From assembly GCA_963674835.2 (NCBI GenBank), contig CAXXKC010000001.1:1240001-1304000 (forward strand): a stretch of 64,000 bases of DNA, written 5' to 3'. The position numbers and the translations under genes are program-made. Source of the stretch: G963674835 sp963674835 (lineage in GTDB: Bacteria; Planctomycetota; Planctomycetia; Pirellulales; Thermoguttaceae). The notes below the pieces were generated by a model. That model was given only the letters and a program-made list of their open reading frames with translations. It was not told the origin of the DNA and ran no database searches. Below, piece after piece: positions 1 through 9,146 of the stretch (the first letter of the stretch is position 1; every line of letters starts with the position of its first letter).

Positions 1-506
1 AAAGGAGGCATCTCGCTCGCGCGGGCTGGATGCTCCTTGCGGAGCGGGTGACCCGACCATGTCGGCGGCATGATGAGCCGCGCCAGATGGGGATGGCCCT
101 CGAAGCGGACGCCGAACATGTCCCAGACCTCGCGCTCGTACCAGTTGGCGGCAGGCCAGAGACGGGTGACCGTGCGGAGCGAAGGGGAGTCGCCTTCGAG
201 AGGCACCTTGATGCGGATATCGTCGTTGCGATCGAACGAAAGCAGGTGATAGACGACGGTGAAGTCGCTCGGCGGCTGGCCGTCGCGATGCGTCCGAACT
301 CGCTCGTCGATCGCCGTCAGATCGTACAGCATGCGGTAGGGCCGCTGCGCTTCGCACTTGAGGTACTGCAAGACCTCGCCGACTCGGTGCGGAGAAACCC
401 AGGCGGTCGGAATGCCGTCGGCGGTGGGCTGAATGGCCACCACGGCGTCGGCGAAACGGCCGCGAAGGTCGTCGACGATCGAGGTGTTCTCTGAGCTGTC
501 GTTCAT
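1..506 (-). CDS. nuoC: NADH-quinone oxidoreductase subunit C (NuoC), 3' end cut by window edge
   Basis: Peripheral-arm subunit of respiratory complex I. The visible 168 residues carry the NuoC 30-kDa signature: a Trp-Tyr-Glu-Arg-Glu-Val-Trp-Asp-Met-Phe-Gly block, then the G-H-P-L-R-K-E-H-P-A-R segment close to the window edge. The ATG at 506-504 is 37 bases downstream of the nuoB stop, the usual nuoA-B-C order on the minus strand. The reading frame is still open at base 1, so it is unknown whether this is a free-standing NuoC or the first part of a fused NuoCD, in which the R-K-x-H/Y-P-A-R-A segment leads straight into the linker to NuoD. Confidence 0.93.
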   Translation of the reverse strand, partial: MNDSSENTSIVDDLRGRFADAVVAIQPTADGIPTAWVSPHRVGEVLQYLKCEAQRPYRMLYDLTAIDERVRTHRDGQPPSDFTVVYHLLSFDRNDDIRIKVPLEGDSPSLRTVTRLWPAANWYEREVWDMFGVRFEGHPHLARLIMPPTWSGHPLRKEHPARASEMPP

Positions 507-543
507 TGCAGCATCGTTTCGCGGCGTCGCGCCTCGGACGGAC

Positions 544-1176
544 TTAGACCTCGTCGGGAGAACGGAGGTCGCGGGCATGGCTCCGCGTTTCGCGTTTTTC
601 ATCACGCAGGCAGCGCGGGGCAGGGCGGACGACGTCTTGCGGCCCGACAACCCAGCTCAGCGGGCGTTTTTCCGTGCCCACCAGTTCGCTCAGCAGAACT
701 AGCCCTTCCATGAAGGCATCGGGACGCGGCGGACAGCCGGGCACGTAGACATCCACCGGCAAGAACGAGTCCACCCCCTGCACCACGCTGTAGATGTCGA
801 ACATGCCGCCGGAATTCGCACACGATCCCATGGAGATGACCCAGCGAGGCTCCATCATCTGGTCGTAGAGCCGGCGGACGATCGGTGCCATCTTGGTGAA
901 GACCGTGCCGGCGATGATCATCAGGTCGGCCTGCCGAGGCGACCCGCGAATGACCTCCGCTCCGAAACGGGCAATGTCGTACTTGCTGGTGAGGCTCGTG
1001 GCCATTTCGACGTAGCAGCACGACAAACCGAAATTAAACGGCCAAATGGAGTGCTTGCGGCCCCAGGCCAACAACTCCTGTAAGCGAACGAGAAGAACAT
1101 TGCGACGAATGGCCTGCTCGAACGACTCGTTGGATTGCCTGAGAGAAGAGGCGTCCGTAAGGTTGGTTCGTGTCAT
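544..1176 (-). CDS. nuoB: NADH-quinone oxidoreductase subunit B (NuoB)
   Basis: Complex I subunit holding the terminal [4Fe-4S] cluster N2 that reduces quinone. 210 residues. The four expected cysteine ligands are visible: tandem Cys53-Cys54 in the L-S-C-C-Y-V-E motif, Cys119 in M-G-S-C-A-N-S-G-G, and Cys148 in V-P-G-C-P-P-R-P. The N-terminal 20 residues and an Arg/Asp-rich C-terminal tail are less conserved. The ATG overlaps the nuoA stop as ATGA (1176-1173), implying translational coupling. The length is typical for the family. Confidence 0.97.
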   Translation of the reverse strand: MTRTNLTDASSLRQSNESFEQAIRRNVLLVRLQELLAWGRKHSIWPFNFGLSCCYVEMATSLTSKYDIARFGAEVIRGSPRQADLMIIAGTVFTKMAPIVRRLYDQMMEPRWVISMGSCANSGGMFDIYSVVQGVDSFLPVDVYVPGCPPRPDAFMEGLVLLSELVGTEKRPLSWVVGPQDVVRPAPRCLRDEKRETRSHARDLRSPDEV

Positions 1177-1622
1177 GGATCCTTCTGGGACTGCTCCGTG
1201 GTTCTATCCAAACGCCGCGAGGTTTCCCAATCCAGAGCACCCTCGCGTCCCAAGTAGACCAGGGCGGCCATCAGTACGCCGACGAAGATCACCGTTTCGA
1301 TGTACCCGGACCATCCAACCTTGCGAACGGCGATCGCCCAAGCAAACAGATAGACGGCTTCCAGATCGAAAATGACGAAGAACAGAGCGACGCGGAAGTA
1401 CTTGACCGACAATCGCTGCCGCGCAGAGCCGGTCGGGGCCATGCCGGACTCGTAGGGCATCGCACGGTCGGGCCGGGCACGCCGCTGGCCGAGCACGCAC
1501 GATATGCCGATCATGGCGGCCGCCAGAATGAGCACGGCCGCGGCGTAGACCAGCAACGGCCAGACAATCGGCAGCCCGGCTTGGCCGATGATCGGAAGGA
1601 GCTGACACCCCGGGCTTGCCAT
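1173..1622 (-). CDS. nuoA: NADH-quinone oxidoreductase subunit A (NuoA)
   Basis: Membrane subunit of complex I, 149 residues, three predicted transmembrane helices (about residues 17-42, 75-97 and 103-124). The family hallmark Y-E-S-G-(x)-P/A-T-G-S-A-R is followed by R-V-A-L-F-F-V-I-F-D-L-E-A-V-Y-L-F, in which the Glu/Asp pair is near-invariant. An in-frame upstream extension to about 2021 exists, but the ATG at 1622-1620 gives the family length and has a GAGGAAAC ribosome-binding site in front. First gene of the nuoA-B-C operon, transcribed towards the window edge. Confidence 0.95.
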   Translation of the reverse strand: MASPGCQLLPIIGQAGLPIVWPLLVYAAAVLILAAAMIGISCVLGQRRARPDRAMPYESGMAPTGSARQRLSVKYFRVALFFVIFDLEAVYLFAWAIAVRKVGWSGYIETVIFVGVLMAALVYLGREGALDWETSRRLDRTTEQSQKDP

Positions 1623-2007
1623 CCTGCGTTTCCTCGCAATCTCGCGTCGGTTCCTGACCGGCGCGCAACGGTAGCACGGCCGACTCAGTACCGGAGACTC
1701 CAAGATTTCGCCGCGGTCGCCTATCGGAAAATGCGGTGACCTTGCGGTGGGGAATTGTACGAATGCGGCCCCGGGGTGCGACGGAGTGACGCGAACAGCG
1801 CGGTACCGCTCCGGACCCACCGCCGGCTTGCGAGGGGGCTTGTATGCGGTGTTTTGGGCGTCGGTGGGTTGCCACCGGTCTGGTGTTTCCGCCAACAGCG
1901 ATGCCCAAGTGTGGCCGGTTGCGAGGCAATAGACACCTTTGCGCCAGCCAATGCGCGGGGGGCTGGGTGCGCGGGGCGATTGGCCGCTCGCTGGCCTTCG
2001 AGGCACT
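1623..2007. other. Intergenic region upstream of nuoA
   Basis: 385 bases with no recognisable gene. It should hold the promoter of the nuo operon on the minus strand, but I could not pick a convincing -35/-10 pair. The open frames here have no family resemblance. Confidence 0.5.
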
Positions 2008-2405
2008 TCAGGCGACGCCAATTGCAGCTTCCAGATAGATATCCTGGATCAAATCGAATGGCTCAACGCCCTTGGACATCCGACGCTGGAAGGTCTTGCG
2101 ATCGCTACTGAGTCCTGTGCCGCCGTTGTTCTCGAAGAGCTTCTGCCTGATGATGTCGGCCTATATGGCGACGCCCAGGTGGTTTGCCTGGCCGGTGAGA
2201 TCGGCTGCCAAGTGGTAGTCCTTTGTCTTCCTTGAACTGGATATTGCGGAGGTAGCGCCAGAGGACGGCGGGCGAAACCCAGGTCATGAGCACGCTCGAA
2301 GGCTTGCAAGATCTTGATGATCTGCCGACCGGACTGCTCGAAGCCGAAACAGACCGTAGCGGCGACGCGGTGCGAGTCGCAACAGCCATGTGAGGCAGGG
2401 GACAC
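2008..2405 (-). pseudogene. Decayed class I fructose-bisphosphate aldolase (FbaB-type)
   Basis: Remnant of an archaeal/FbaB-type class I aldolase, which normally splits fructose-1,6-bisphosphate into triose phosphates. Read on the minus strand across frames it shows, in family order: A-T-V-C-F-G-F-E-Q-S-G-R-Q, A-F-E-R-A-H-D-L-G, L-W-R-Y-L-R-N-I-Q-F-K, Y-H-L-A-A-D-L-T-G-Q-A-N-H-L-G-V-A-I, A-D-I-I-R-Q-K-L-x-E-N-N-G-G, and the extreme C-terminus D-R-K-T-F-Q-R-x-M-x-K-G-V-E with I-Q-D-I-Y-L. There are two frameshifts (near 2285 and 2225), an in-frame TAG after the G-V-A-I segment (near 2160), and an internal deletion of roughly 70 residues between the N-N-G-G segment and the C-terminal block. A more N-terminal part may reach 2562 but I cannot align it. 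Confidence 0.75.
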
Positions 2406-2606
2406 CCACTGTTCCCTGAGGGGCCGTGGGCAGTCGGCGAGTTCTTGGGGCGAAGGTAGGATAGAGCTTACTCAGCTTACCACCGGCGTCCTTGACGGAC
2501 GGATAAGCATCGGGTACGCTTTTCTGTTTGGCTGCGGCAAAGCTCCGGTCATCCATCGCCATGAGCGTTGACAGAAGTCGAGTCGCAGCAATCGCTTAGC
2601 GTGTTC

Positions 2607-2680
2607 GGGCGCATAGCTCAGTTGGTTAGAGCGCGTCCCTGATAAGGACGAGGTCCGAGGTTCGAATCCTCGTGCGCCCA
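2607..2680 (+). tRNA. tRNA-Ile (GAT anticodon)
   Basis: 74-nt cloverleaf. The acceptor stem GGGCGCA (2607-2613) pairs with TGCGCCC (2673-2679) and is followed by discriminator A at 2680. The D-arm is GCTC-AGTTGGTTA-GAGC. The anticodon loop CTGATAA carries GAT (2641-2643). The T-arm contains the canonical GGTTCGAATCC. The 3' CCA is not encoded. No rRNA genes lie nearby, so this is an isolated copy rather than part of an rrn spacer. Confidence 0.97.
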
Positions 2681-3429
2681 CTGACGTAACTTCTTGCCAT
2701 TCTGCGGCTTGTGATTCTGAAATCGAGGGGTTTGGCAGCGCGGGACGGGGCGCTTGCACCTTTGAGCCTCAACAAGCCTCGATAAGAAGAAGGCTCCCCG
2801 CCCAGGTACCAGCCGAGCGGGAAGCGGCAGTGGCCCCCTCTAGTCCACAATGGGTGCTTCGTCGACACGTGGATGGGAGGGTTCGATCTTGGCGCGACGC
2901 GCGCATCCGTGGTTCCGTCATTCTGACGGTTGATGGTACCTGAAGATCCGCGGTAACCCTTCACGGCTTGCCGTAGCCGACACCGTTTCGCATTCACTTG
3001 GCGCCAAGATGCCGACAGAGAGGCCGGCTCAAACGCTCGAAGGAACTTGGAGCGCATTCGGCGTAACTGTAGCGTGCATTTCGCTTACGAAACCGCAGAA
3101 ACACACCGTCATGAACGCTACAGTCAAGTGCGACACGCACCAGAGCCTTCAGACGCGAACATGCGGCAAGTGATCTCCCAACTGTTGCCGGTCATGTCAC
3201 AGCATTGACCGGTCCCTCGGAGTGTCGGTCGAAACACCCAAGCGACGATCGCACACGGTCTCGCTCGAGTCGTCATCCCCCTATCCGCATACGGTCCTCG
3301 TTTCGCTTCACGTTGGCGCCTTCGCGCAGCTCCACGCGCAAAACGCGACACCCCATAATTCTTGCCCGTCTCCGGTGGCCCTATTACACTGGCAAGCTAA
3401 TTCCCCCGCCGCAGCATGAGGATAATGCC
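2681..3429. other. Intergenic region containing repeat copy 1
   Basis: About 750 bases between tRNA-Ile and the next gene. It holds copy 1 of the dispersed palindromic repeat (3049-3142). Nothing else is recognisable. Confidence 0.5.
3049..3142 (+). repeat. Dispersed ~97-bp imperfect palindrome, copy 1
   Basis: First of six related copies. Begins GGAGCGCATTCGGCGTAACT and ends GTGCGACACGCAC. Internal arms ACTGTAGCGT and ACGCTACAGT are exact reverse complements. It lies between genes, not at a stop codon, and lacks the right-hand TAG seen in most copies. Confidence 0.9.
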
Positions 3430-4602
3430 ATGATGGCTCGCAGTTCCGTCCGCATATTCTTCACATTGCTCTGGTTGATCGCTGGCGCATTGCCGGTCAC
3501 TGCCGCCGATCGTCCTCATCAGGCGGACCTCGTCTTGGGAGCCGCCCGCGAACAGCCGGGAAAGAACGGTCAATTGCGCCGCACGCAAACGGCCGCATTC
3601 ACGCTCGGCGGCAGCCGATATGTAATCCGCCATCAAATCTCCACCGATCCGGCCAACGGCGGCAAACTCATACCGGGCGAAGGCTACATCGGCATGCCGG
3701 TTCCCTCCAACTGCAACTGGTACCATAACGGCTTTCTGTTCGTGATCCTCAACGGCCAAGACATCGGCGCACGAACGCCCTTAAGCAGCATGACCGCCTC
3801 GGAATCGGGCCGTCGCGCCATCCTCGATCTCGTTTGGCACGATCCGCTCGCCAACGTCCGCAACCGCTTCCTCGGTCTGCCCGACGGCGACTGCCTCAAC
3901 TGCGAAGTGGCGATCGAGCCCAAAGAAGAAATCAAGTCGATCGAGTTGCGGCTGACCTGCTATCCAAGCTACTTCACATCCTGGTATCATCGCGACGGCG
4001 CTCGCCGAATCCAAACGAACAACACGCTCGTCGTCCAAGGCAAGCCGGCCGTGTTGCCGCCGGCCGCCAACTGGTGCGCCGTCTACTACGACGAGGTCTT
4101 CGACGTCGCCAGGAAGGAGGGCCTGGGCCCCTGCGCCATGCTCTTTCTGCCCGACGAGGCCACCGAGGTCATCTTCGATCCGGGCAGCTACGCCGTGCAA
4201 ACGCGCATTTGTTACGCGCCGACCGCCCGCCGAATGCGGCTGGCCCTCTGGGACTTCGGTGGCACCACCAACGCCGACGTTCTCAAGCGGCTCCCCTCGG
4301 GCGCCGACTCAATCCGCCGCCAGCTCGCCTCCCTCGATTTCACCCCGGCGACCCTCACGCAAATCGACCTCACCCAATTGCGCAGCGACGCCGAACGGGC
4401 ACTCAAGTCGCCTTCGGTCCGATCGCGTCTCGGCGACAAGGCCACGGCCGACATTCAGGCGTGGCTCGACCAGCCCGCTCCTCGCCCGAAGCCCGGCGCC
4501 CCGATGGATATCCCCACGCAGGAACACCTGCTCGCGTACGCACAGCAATACAACGACTTCCAATGGCAGCTCAAGCTCGCCGAGTTGCTCGACAGCATCT
4601 AG
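3430..4602 (+). CDS. Secreted hypothetical protein
   Basis: 390 residues, family not recognised. The ATG at 3430 follows a purine-rich ATGAGGATA stretch. The N-terminus (Met-Met-Ala-Arg-Ser-Ser-Val-Arg, then hydrophobic residues to Val-Thr-Ala-Ala-Asp) is a typical Sec signal peptide with cleavage near residue 28, so the protein is exported. The middle contains several Trp/Tyr-rich beta-type segments (N-W-Y-H-N-G-F and S-W-Y-H-R-D-G) and two Cys pairs that could form disulfides. The C-terminal 80 residues look helical. A GH42-like hydrolase gene lies directly downstream, and a carbohydrate-related role is plausible but is inference. The TAG stop at 4600-4602 coincides with the start of repeat copy 2. 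Confidence 0.8.
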   Translation: MMARSSVRIFFTLLWLIAGALPVTAADRPHQADLVLGAAREQPGKNGQLRRTQTAAFTLGGSRYVIRHQISTDPANGGKLIPGEGYIGMPVPSNCNWYHNGFLFVILNGQDIGARTPLSSMTASESGRRAILDLVWHDPLANVRNRFLGLPDGDCLNCEVAIEPKEEIKSIELRLTCYPSYFTSWYHRDGARRIQTNNTLVVQGKPAVLPPAANWCAVYYDEVFDVARKEGLGPCAMLFLPDEATEVIFDPGSYAVQTRICYAPTARRMRLALWDFGGTTNADVLKRLPSGADSIRRQLASLDFTPATLTQIDLTQLRSDAERALKSPSVRSRLGDKATADIQAWLDQPAPRPKPGAPMDIPTQEHLLAYAQQYNDFQWQLKLAELLDSI

Positions 4603-4696
4603 AGCGCATTCGACGTGTAACCGTAGCGTGCATTTCGCCTTCGGAACCGTACAAACACGCCGCCGCGAACGTTACAGTCAAGTGCGACACGCACTG
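4600..4696 (+). repeat. Dispersed ~97-bp imperfect palindrome, copy 2
   Basis: Starts exactly with the TAG stop codon of the preceding gene and runs TAGAGCGCATTCGACGTG ... AAGTGCGACACGCACT. Same orientation as the other copies. Confidence 0.9.
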
Positions 4697-4735
4697 ACCC
4701 ATACCGAAACCACCCTCCGACCGGAGACATCCGCC

Positions 4736-7700
4736 ATGAAACGGCCGCTGGTCATGTTGATCGCGCTGTCGACTCTCGCGCTGTTCACCACAGCTCGCGC
4801 AGTCGCCGAGGGAGAACTGAGTCGCGAGGAGCTCGAGGTCGATCACGCCCTCACGCTCGACTTTCCCACGCCCCACACCGATTGGGCTCAGCCCTTTGCC
4901 GGCGGAACCACGCGAGTCCTTTTTTTCTGCGAGGGCAAGAATACCCAGCCGCGTGAATGCGTCGAGCTGATCCAGCGGTTCGATCTTCAGGCCAAAGCCG
5001 TCTTCTGGGCACGCATCGTCGATACCGATAGGACCCACTGGCACGGAGGCGACGCAGGCATCGCGCGAATGATCCAACTTCTCGCCGAGCCGTGGGACGC
5101 CTTCGTCTTTTTCGATCTCACGCCCGCGCAAATGCCCACCGAAGCCCAATACAAACTCCTGAAGGCCGTCACCGACGGCGCAGGCCTCGTCATGGTCGGC
5201 AAGAGCGACTCGCGAGTCCTGAAGGACAAGAACCGCATCGCCAAGCTCCCGCCCCTCTTGGCCGACCCCGTCGGCGAGGCATTCACGGTCGTTCGGGGGC
5301 GAGGCATCCGTCTGCCCAAGCGGCCCGATATTCCCTATCACGAAGGCTGGCAGCTCCAGGACGATTACTGGCATGAGCGACTCGGCCGCGCCGTCCTCTG
5401 GGCCGCCGGTCACGAGCCTCCTATGCAACTCCAACTCACCATCTCCAAACCCAAGTTCGACCGATCCGAGCAAGGCCAACGCCTGACAATCCAGGTCTCC
5501 GGCAAGCCCAAGGGCGACAGGCCCCAACTGCATGTCCGCCTCCGCCGCCCGGCCGACGAACCCATCGATTGGCCCGCCACGCCCGTCGACAGCGCTAAGC
5601 CGTCAACCATCGACATCCCCGCGCTCCCCGCAGGCGATTTCCACGCCGAAGCCAGCGTCGTCAGTTCCGCGGGCGTGGAAGGTTGGGCGACCATCCCCTT
5701 CCAGGTCACCTCCGCACACCACATCGGCGACCTAAAACTCTCGCAAGATTGGGGCGAAATCGGCGATCACCTCGCCGGTGCCGTCACGCTTGCCGGACAA
5801 CCCGGCGCCGACGAGATCGTCCGCGTCCGCCTGCTGGACCGCCGTCGCCGCGAATTGGTCCGCAGCGACGCCAAGGCCGCCGTCCACCGCGAGTTCGATT
5901 TTACTATCGCCTCCTGGATGCCGATGCTCCTCACGGTCGAAGCCCAAATCCTCAACGGCTCCCGCGAAGTGGCCCGCGCGTCCCAATACTTCCGCGTCAC
6001 GAAACGGCACCGTGGACAATTCAATTTCGTCATGTGGGACGTTCCCACCGGCACGCTGGCCCCCTACGCCGAAGAGAGCCTGGCAAAGCATTCGGTTACG
6101 ATCCACCTCGCCCAACCGCCCCAACCACCGGCCTATCTCGCCGCCTTCGACTGCGCCTACGTTCCCTACACAACGCGCATCCTCAACCCGCTCACTCCCG
6201 AAGGCATCATGAAGCCCTTCTGCTGGAACGATCCCGATGCGGTCGCCAAGCATGTCGCCAAGTTGGCCGATGCCTACCAGCCCGCGCGGCAGCACGGCGT
6301 CTTCGTCTACTCCTTGGGCGACGAGAACCACACCTCCGGATGCTGCCTCTCGCCGCACTGCGCTCGCGCCTATCGCGATTATCTACGAGAGGTCTACGGC
6401 TCGCTCGATGCCCTCAACCAGTCCTGGGGCACGAAGTTTGCCCAATGGGACGAAGTCGGTCTCTCCAAACCGGACGACAACTTCGAAGAGTCCTCGCTGG
6501 CGCAGGGCAACTACCCCCGCTGGTTCGACCGCCGCGCCTTCCGATCCTACAACTACGTCAAATACTGCCAGAAGTACCAGACCGCCTACGACGCCATCGA
6601 TCCCCAGGCGAAGACCGGCTTCGAGGGTGCCGGCCGATTCGCCGGTGGCGACGACCTCGACCTCATCATCCGCAGCCTCGGCTTCTGGTCCCCCTATCCG
6701 GGCACGGCCGACGAAGTCGCACGCAGTCTGGCGCCCCGCCAGATGCCCCGCGCCAACTGGATGGGCTACACCAAGGACGCCGATTCCCTCCTGGCCAAGT
6801 ACTGGCGTATGGTCACTCGCGGCATGGACTCCGTATGGTGGTGGCGATGGGACTGTATCGGACGATTCCACGGCTGGTTGGCTCCCGACCTGCGTCCCTA
6901 CCCGGCCGTCAAGGAAATCCTCGCCGATACCCAGATCGTTCGCGATGGGCTCGGCGATCTCCTCCTCAAGTCCCAAATGCGCGACGACGGTATCGCCATC
7001 CTCTTCAGCTACCCTTCGGTGTTCGCCCACGGCTTGGCCGAAGGCGAGACCTTTGGCAAATACGAGGCCGCCCACACCCGCATCCACGAAAACCTTCGCG
7101 ATCTGGGGTTCCAGTTCAGCTACGTCTCCGATCGCCAACTCCGCCTCGGCGAGTTCGACCCCACTCGCTATCGCATCCTCATCCTCCCTCGCACCGATGC
7201 CCTCGGCGATCGCGAGGCCGACGTCATTCGCCGCTTCGTCGTCAACGGGGGCACGCTGCTGGCCGACGTCCGGCCGGGCCTCTACGACGACCACTGCAAA
7301 CCGCGCCAGCAAGGCATCCTCGACGACTTGTTCGGCATCAAGCGTGAGGGCCGCCCAAAATCCGTCGCCGGCCACCTGACCACCAACGACCGCTCTCCGC
7401 TGCCCCTCGACCTGCAAGGAACTGCCGTCGATCCGGCTGTCAAGGTCGTCGATCCATCCGCCATGACCTTAGCCACGGTCGACGGCTCGCCCGCAATCAT
7501 CGTCCGGCCGTGCGGAAAGGGTCGGGCCGTGCTGCTGAATTTCTCCGCCAACACCTTCCCAAGCCTCGCCAATCCCGGCACCCCGGAAGCGGCCGCCGAT
7601 GCCGTACGGCGTCTCCTGGCCGAATCCGGCGTGGCTCCCTTCCAAACGGTCACTACCGAAGTCGACAAACGTTTCCGCGATCTGGAAATCACCCGCTGGC

Positions 7701-8176
7701 AAAACGGGAACATCGACATCATTTCCCTCGTCGGCCATGGCCACGATCCAGCCCAGGCGACTGTCCATCTCGCCGGCGGTCCTCGCTACGTCTACGATCT
7801 CCGCAACCGCAAGCCGATCGGGCAAACCGCCACCTTCCCCACCACGGTCCTGCCCAATCGCGCCAGCTTCTTCGTGCTCGCCCCCAAGCCTGCACCGTCC
7901 GCCCGCTTGGACCTCAACCAGCCAGCCGTCACCCGAGGCACGGTCGTAACGGCCACGCTCTCCGTGCCCGACCCCGTAGGCCTTCACGCATTCCGTATCC
8001 GTGTCCGTGTCGGCGACAAGCCGTTGGACTGGCTCGACCAGAACCTCATCGTCGGCCAACAGCCGATCCAATTCGACATCCCCGTGGCATACAACGATCC
8101 GCCAGGCGACTACCGCATCGAGGCCGTCGACCTCTTCACCAATGAACCCGCCGTCGCACATCTGAAGGTCCGCTGA
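4736..8176 (+). CDS. Secreted GH42-like glycoside hydrolase (beta-galactosidase-type)
   Basis: 1146 residues; signal peptide 1-26 ending Ala-Val-Ala-Glu. Residues 30-230 are an N-terminal domain of unknown type and 230-425 carry beta-sandwich, Ig-like material. From about 428 to 760 there is a GH42/GH-A type (beta/alpha)8 region: W-D-V-P-T-G, a G-D-E-N-H segment with Glu530 as likely acid/base, and G-F-E-G-A-G with Glu630 as likely nucleophile, plus a W-W-W-R-W-D segment. From about 810 a trimerisation/GATase-like fold follows (I-L-I-L-P-R then G-G-T-L-L-A-D). C-terminal beta domains end the protein. Substrate cannot be read from sequence; exported polysaccharide-degrading activity is inferred. 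Start chosen at 4736 because it opens the signal peptide; the frame extends further upstream through repeat copy 2. Confidence 0.75.
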   Translation: MKRPLVMLIALSTLALFTTARAVAEGELSREELEVDHALTLDFPTPHTDWAQPFAGGTTRVLFFCEGKNTQPRECVELIQRFDLQAKAVFWARIVDTDRTHWHGGDAGIARMIQLLAEPWDAFVFFDLTPAQMPTEAQYKLLKAVTDGAGLVMVGKSDSRVLKDKNRIAKLPPLLADPVGEAFTVVRGRGIRLPKRPDIPYHEGWQLQDDYWHERLGRAVLWAAGHEPPMQLQLTISKPKFDRSEQGQRLTIQVSGKPKGDRPQLHVRLRRPADEPIDWPATPVDSAKPSTIDIPALPAGDFHAEASVVSSAGVEGWATIPFQVTSAHHIGDLKLSQDWGEIGDHLAGAVTLAGQPGADEIVRVRLLDRRRRELVRSDAKAAVHREFDFTIASWMPMLLTVEAQILNGSREVARASQYFRVTKRHRGQFNFVMWDVPTGTLAPYAEESLAKHSVTIHLAQPPQPPAYLAAFDCAYVPYTTRILNPLTPEGIMKPFCWNDPDAVAKHVAKLADAYQPARQHGVFVYSLGDENHTSGCCLSPHCARAYRDYLREVYGSLDALNQSWGTKFAQWDEVGLSKPDDNFEESSLAQGNYPRWFDRRAFRSYNYVKYCQKYQTAYDAIDPQAKTGFEGAGRFAGGDDLDLIIRSLGFWSPYPGTADEVARSLAPRQMPRANWMGYTKDADSLLAKYWRMVTRGMDSVWWWRWDCIGRFHGWLAPDLRPYPAVKEILADTQIVRDGLGDLLLKSQMRDDGIAILFSYPSVFAHGLAEGETFGKYEAAHTRIHENLRDLGFQFSYVSDRQLRLGEFDPTRYRILILPRTDALGDREADVIRRFVVNGGTLLADVRPGLYDDHCKPRQQGILDDLFGIKREGRPKSVAGHLTTNDRSPLPLDLQGTAVDPAVKVVDPSAMTLATVDGSPAIIVRPCGKGRAVLLNFSANTFPSLANPGTPEAAADAVRRLLAESGVAPFQTVTTEVDKRFRDLEITRWQNGNIDIISLVGHGHDPAQATVHLAGGPRYVYDLRNRKPIGQTATFPTTVLPNRASFFVLAPKPAPSARLDLNQPAVTRGTVVTATLSVPDPVGLHAFRIRVRVGDKPLDWLDQNLIVGQQPIQFDIPVAYNDPPGDYRIEAVDLFTNEPAVAHLKVR

Positions 8177-8245
8177 ACCGGCGGCACCACGTTCGACACG
8201 GTTTCGATTTCTGCAACGAGGCATCCCATGCCTCTGCTTGCTCTT

Positions 8246-8340
8246 GGAGCGCATTCAGCGTGACTGTAGCGTGCATTGCGCTTTCGAAACCGCAGAAACA
8301 CGCCGCCGCGAACGCCACGGTTAAGTGCGACACGCACTAG
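8246..8340 (+). repeat. Dispersed ~97-bp imperfect palindrome, copy 3
   Basis: GGAGCGCATTCAGCGTGACT ... TTAAGTGCGACACGCACTAG. Lies 70 bases past the hydrolase stop. The right edge carries the TAG; the left edge does not. Confidence 0.9.
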
Positions 8341-8378
8341 CTCCCGACGTGCTGCGCTTGCGCCGCCGCCCGACCCGA

Positions 8379-9125
8379 TCACCGGCGGCAGTGCGACGCC
8401 TTCGGATCTCCGATCAGCGCCTCCAACTCCTCTCGCAAGTCGGCCAGCGTCTTCGACTTGAACGTGTCCTTCGTCTTCTTCAACACCTCGATGGTCTTCA
8501 CGATCGCCTGTCGGTGGACCGGCTCCTGAGGGCAATCCAGCAACTCGCAGATATTCTGCGAACCACGCCATTTGCCCAGCCACACGGCCATCTCCAGCAG
8601 TTCCGACAGGCACGACGCCAGCATCCGAACCGTGGCCATCGAAACCAGCTCGTCGGCTTCGTCCTTGCGCGGCAGCCGCTTCGCCTGGGCTTCTTCCAAC
8701 GTCGACATACAGCTACGCAGCCGCTCGCAGATCGACGCCAGCGCTCGGCGATTCTGCGACTGCTCCACCGCGCTCCGCACGCGCATCATGAGATCGCCGA
8801 AATCCAGCGGTTTTGTCAGGTACGCCACGACCGACATCTCCAGCGATCGAATCGCCGTCTCCGCCGACGGATAGCCCGTAACCAAGATGACCGGCATCTG
8901 GTCGTCGAGCGCTCGCGCTTCCTGCACTAGTTGCAGCTCCGAATTGTGCGGCATCCGAATGTCGGCGATCAACAGATCGAAACGGCTCTTTCGCAGGCAC
9001 TCAATGGTCTCGTCAGCATCCCTCGTACACTGACACTCGAATCCCTCGCGCGCGAGCAGCCGGCAGGTTGATTCGCGAAACGTCTCTTCGTCGTCGGCAA
9101 GCAAGATTGAGCCGATGGCGGTCAT
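8379..9125 (-). CDS. Response regulator with receiver domain and helical C-terminus
   Basis: 248 residues. Receiver domain 1-125: acidic pair Asp11-Asp12, phospho-acceptor Asp55 in the D-I-R-M-P motif, Thr84 in V-T-G-Y, and Lys105 in L-T-K-P-L-D. The C-terminal 120 residues are predominantly helical with no DNA-binding, GGDEF or HD motif that I can identify, so output may be protein-protein. It lies 21 bases downstream of the histidine kinase gene on the same strand, making the two a likely two-component pair. Confidence 0.9.
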   Translation of the reverse strand: MTAIGSILLADDEETFRESTCRLLAREGFECQCTRDADETIECLRKSRFDLLIADIRMPHNSELQLVQEARALDDQMPVILVTGYPSAETAIRSLEMSVVAYLTKPLDFGDLMMRVRSAVEQSQNRRALASICERLRSCMSTLEEAQAKRLPRKDEADELVSMATVRMLASCLSELLEMAVWLGKWRGSQNICELLDCPQEPVHRQAIVKTIEVLKKTKDTFKSKTLADLREELEALIGDPKASHCRR

Positions 9126-9146
9126 CTACATTCTCCGTCTTCATTT

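Noticed and set aside
2472..2759. Minus-strand frame across the tRNA gene
   Set aside because: It reads through the tRNA-Ile cloverleaf, which is unambiguous.
8379..9125. Possible DNA-binding output domain of the response regulator
   Set aside because: No helix-turn-helix motif visible in the C-terminal half; left as undefined helical output.
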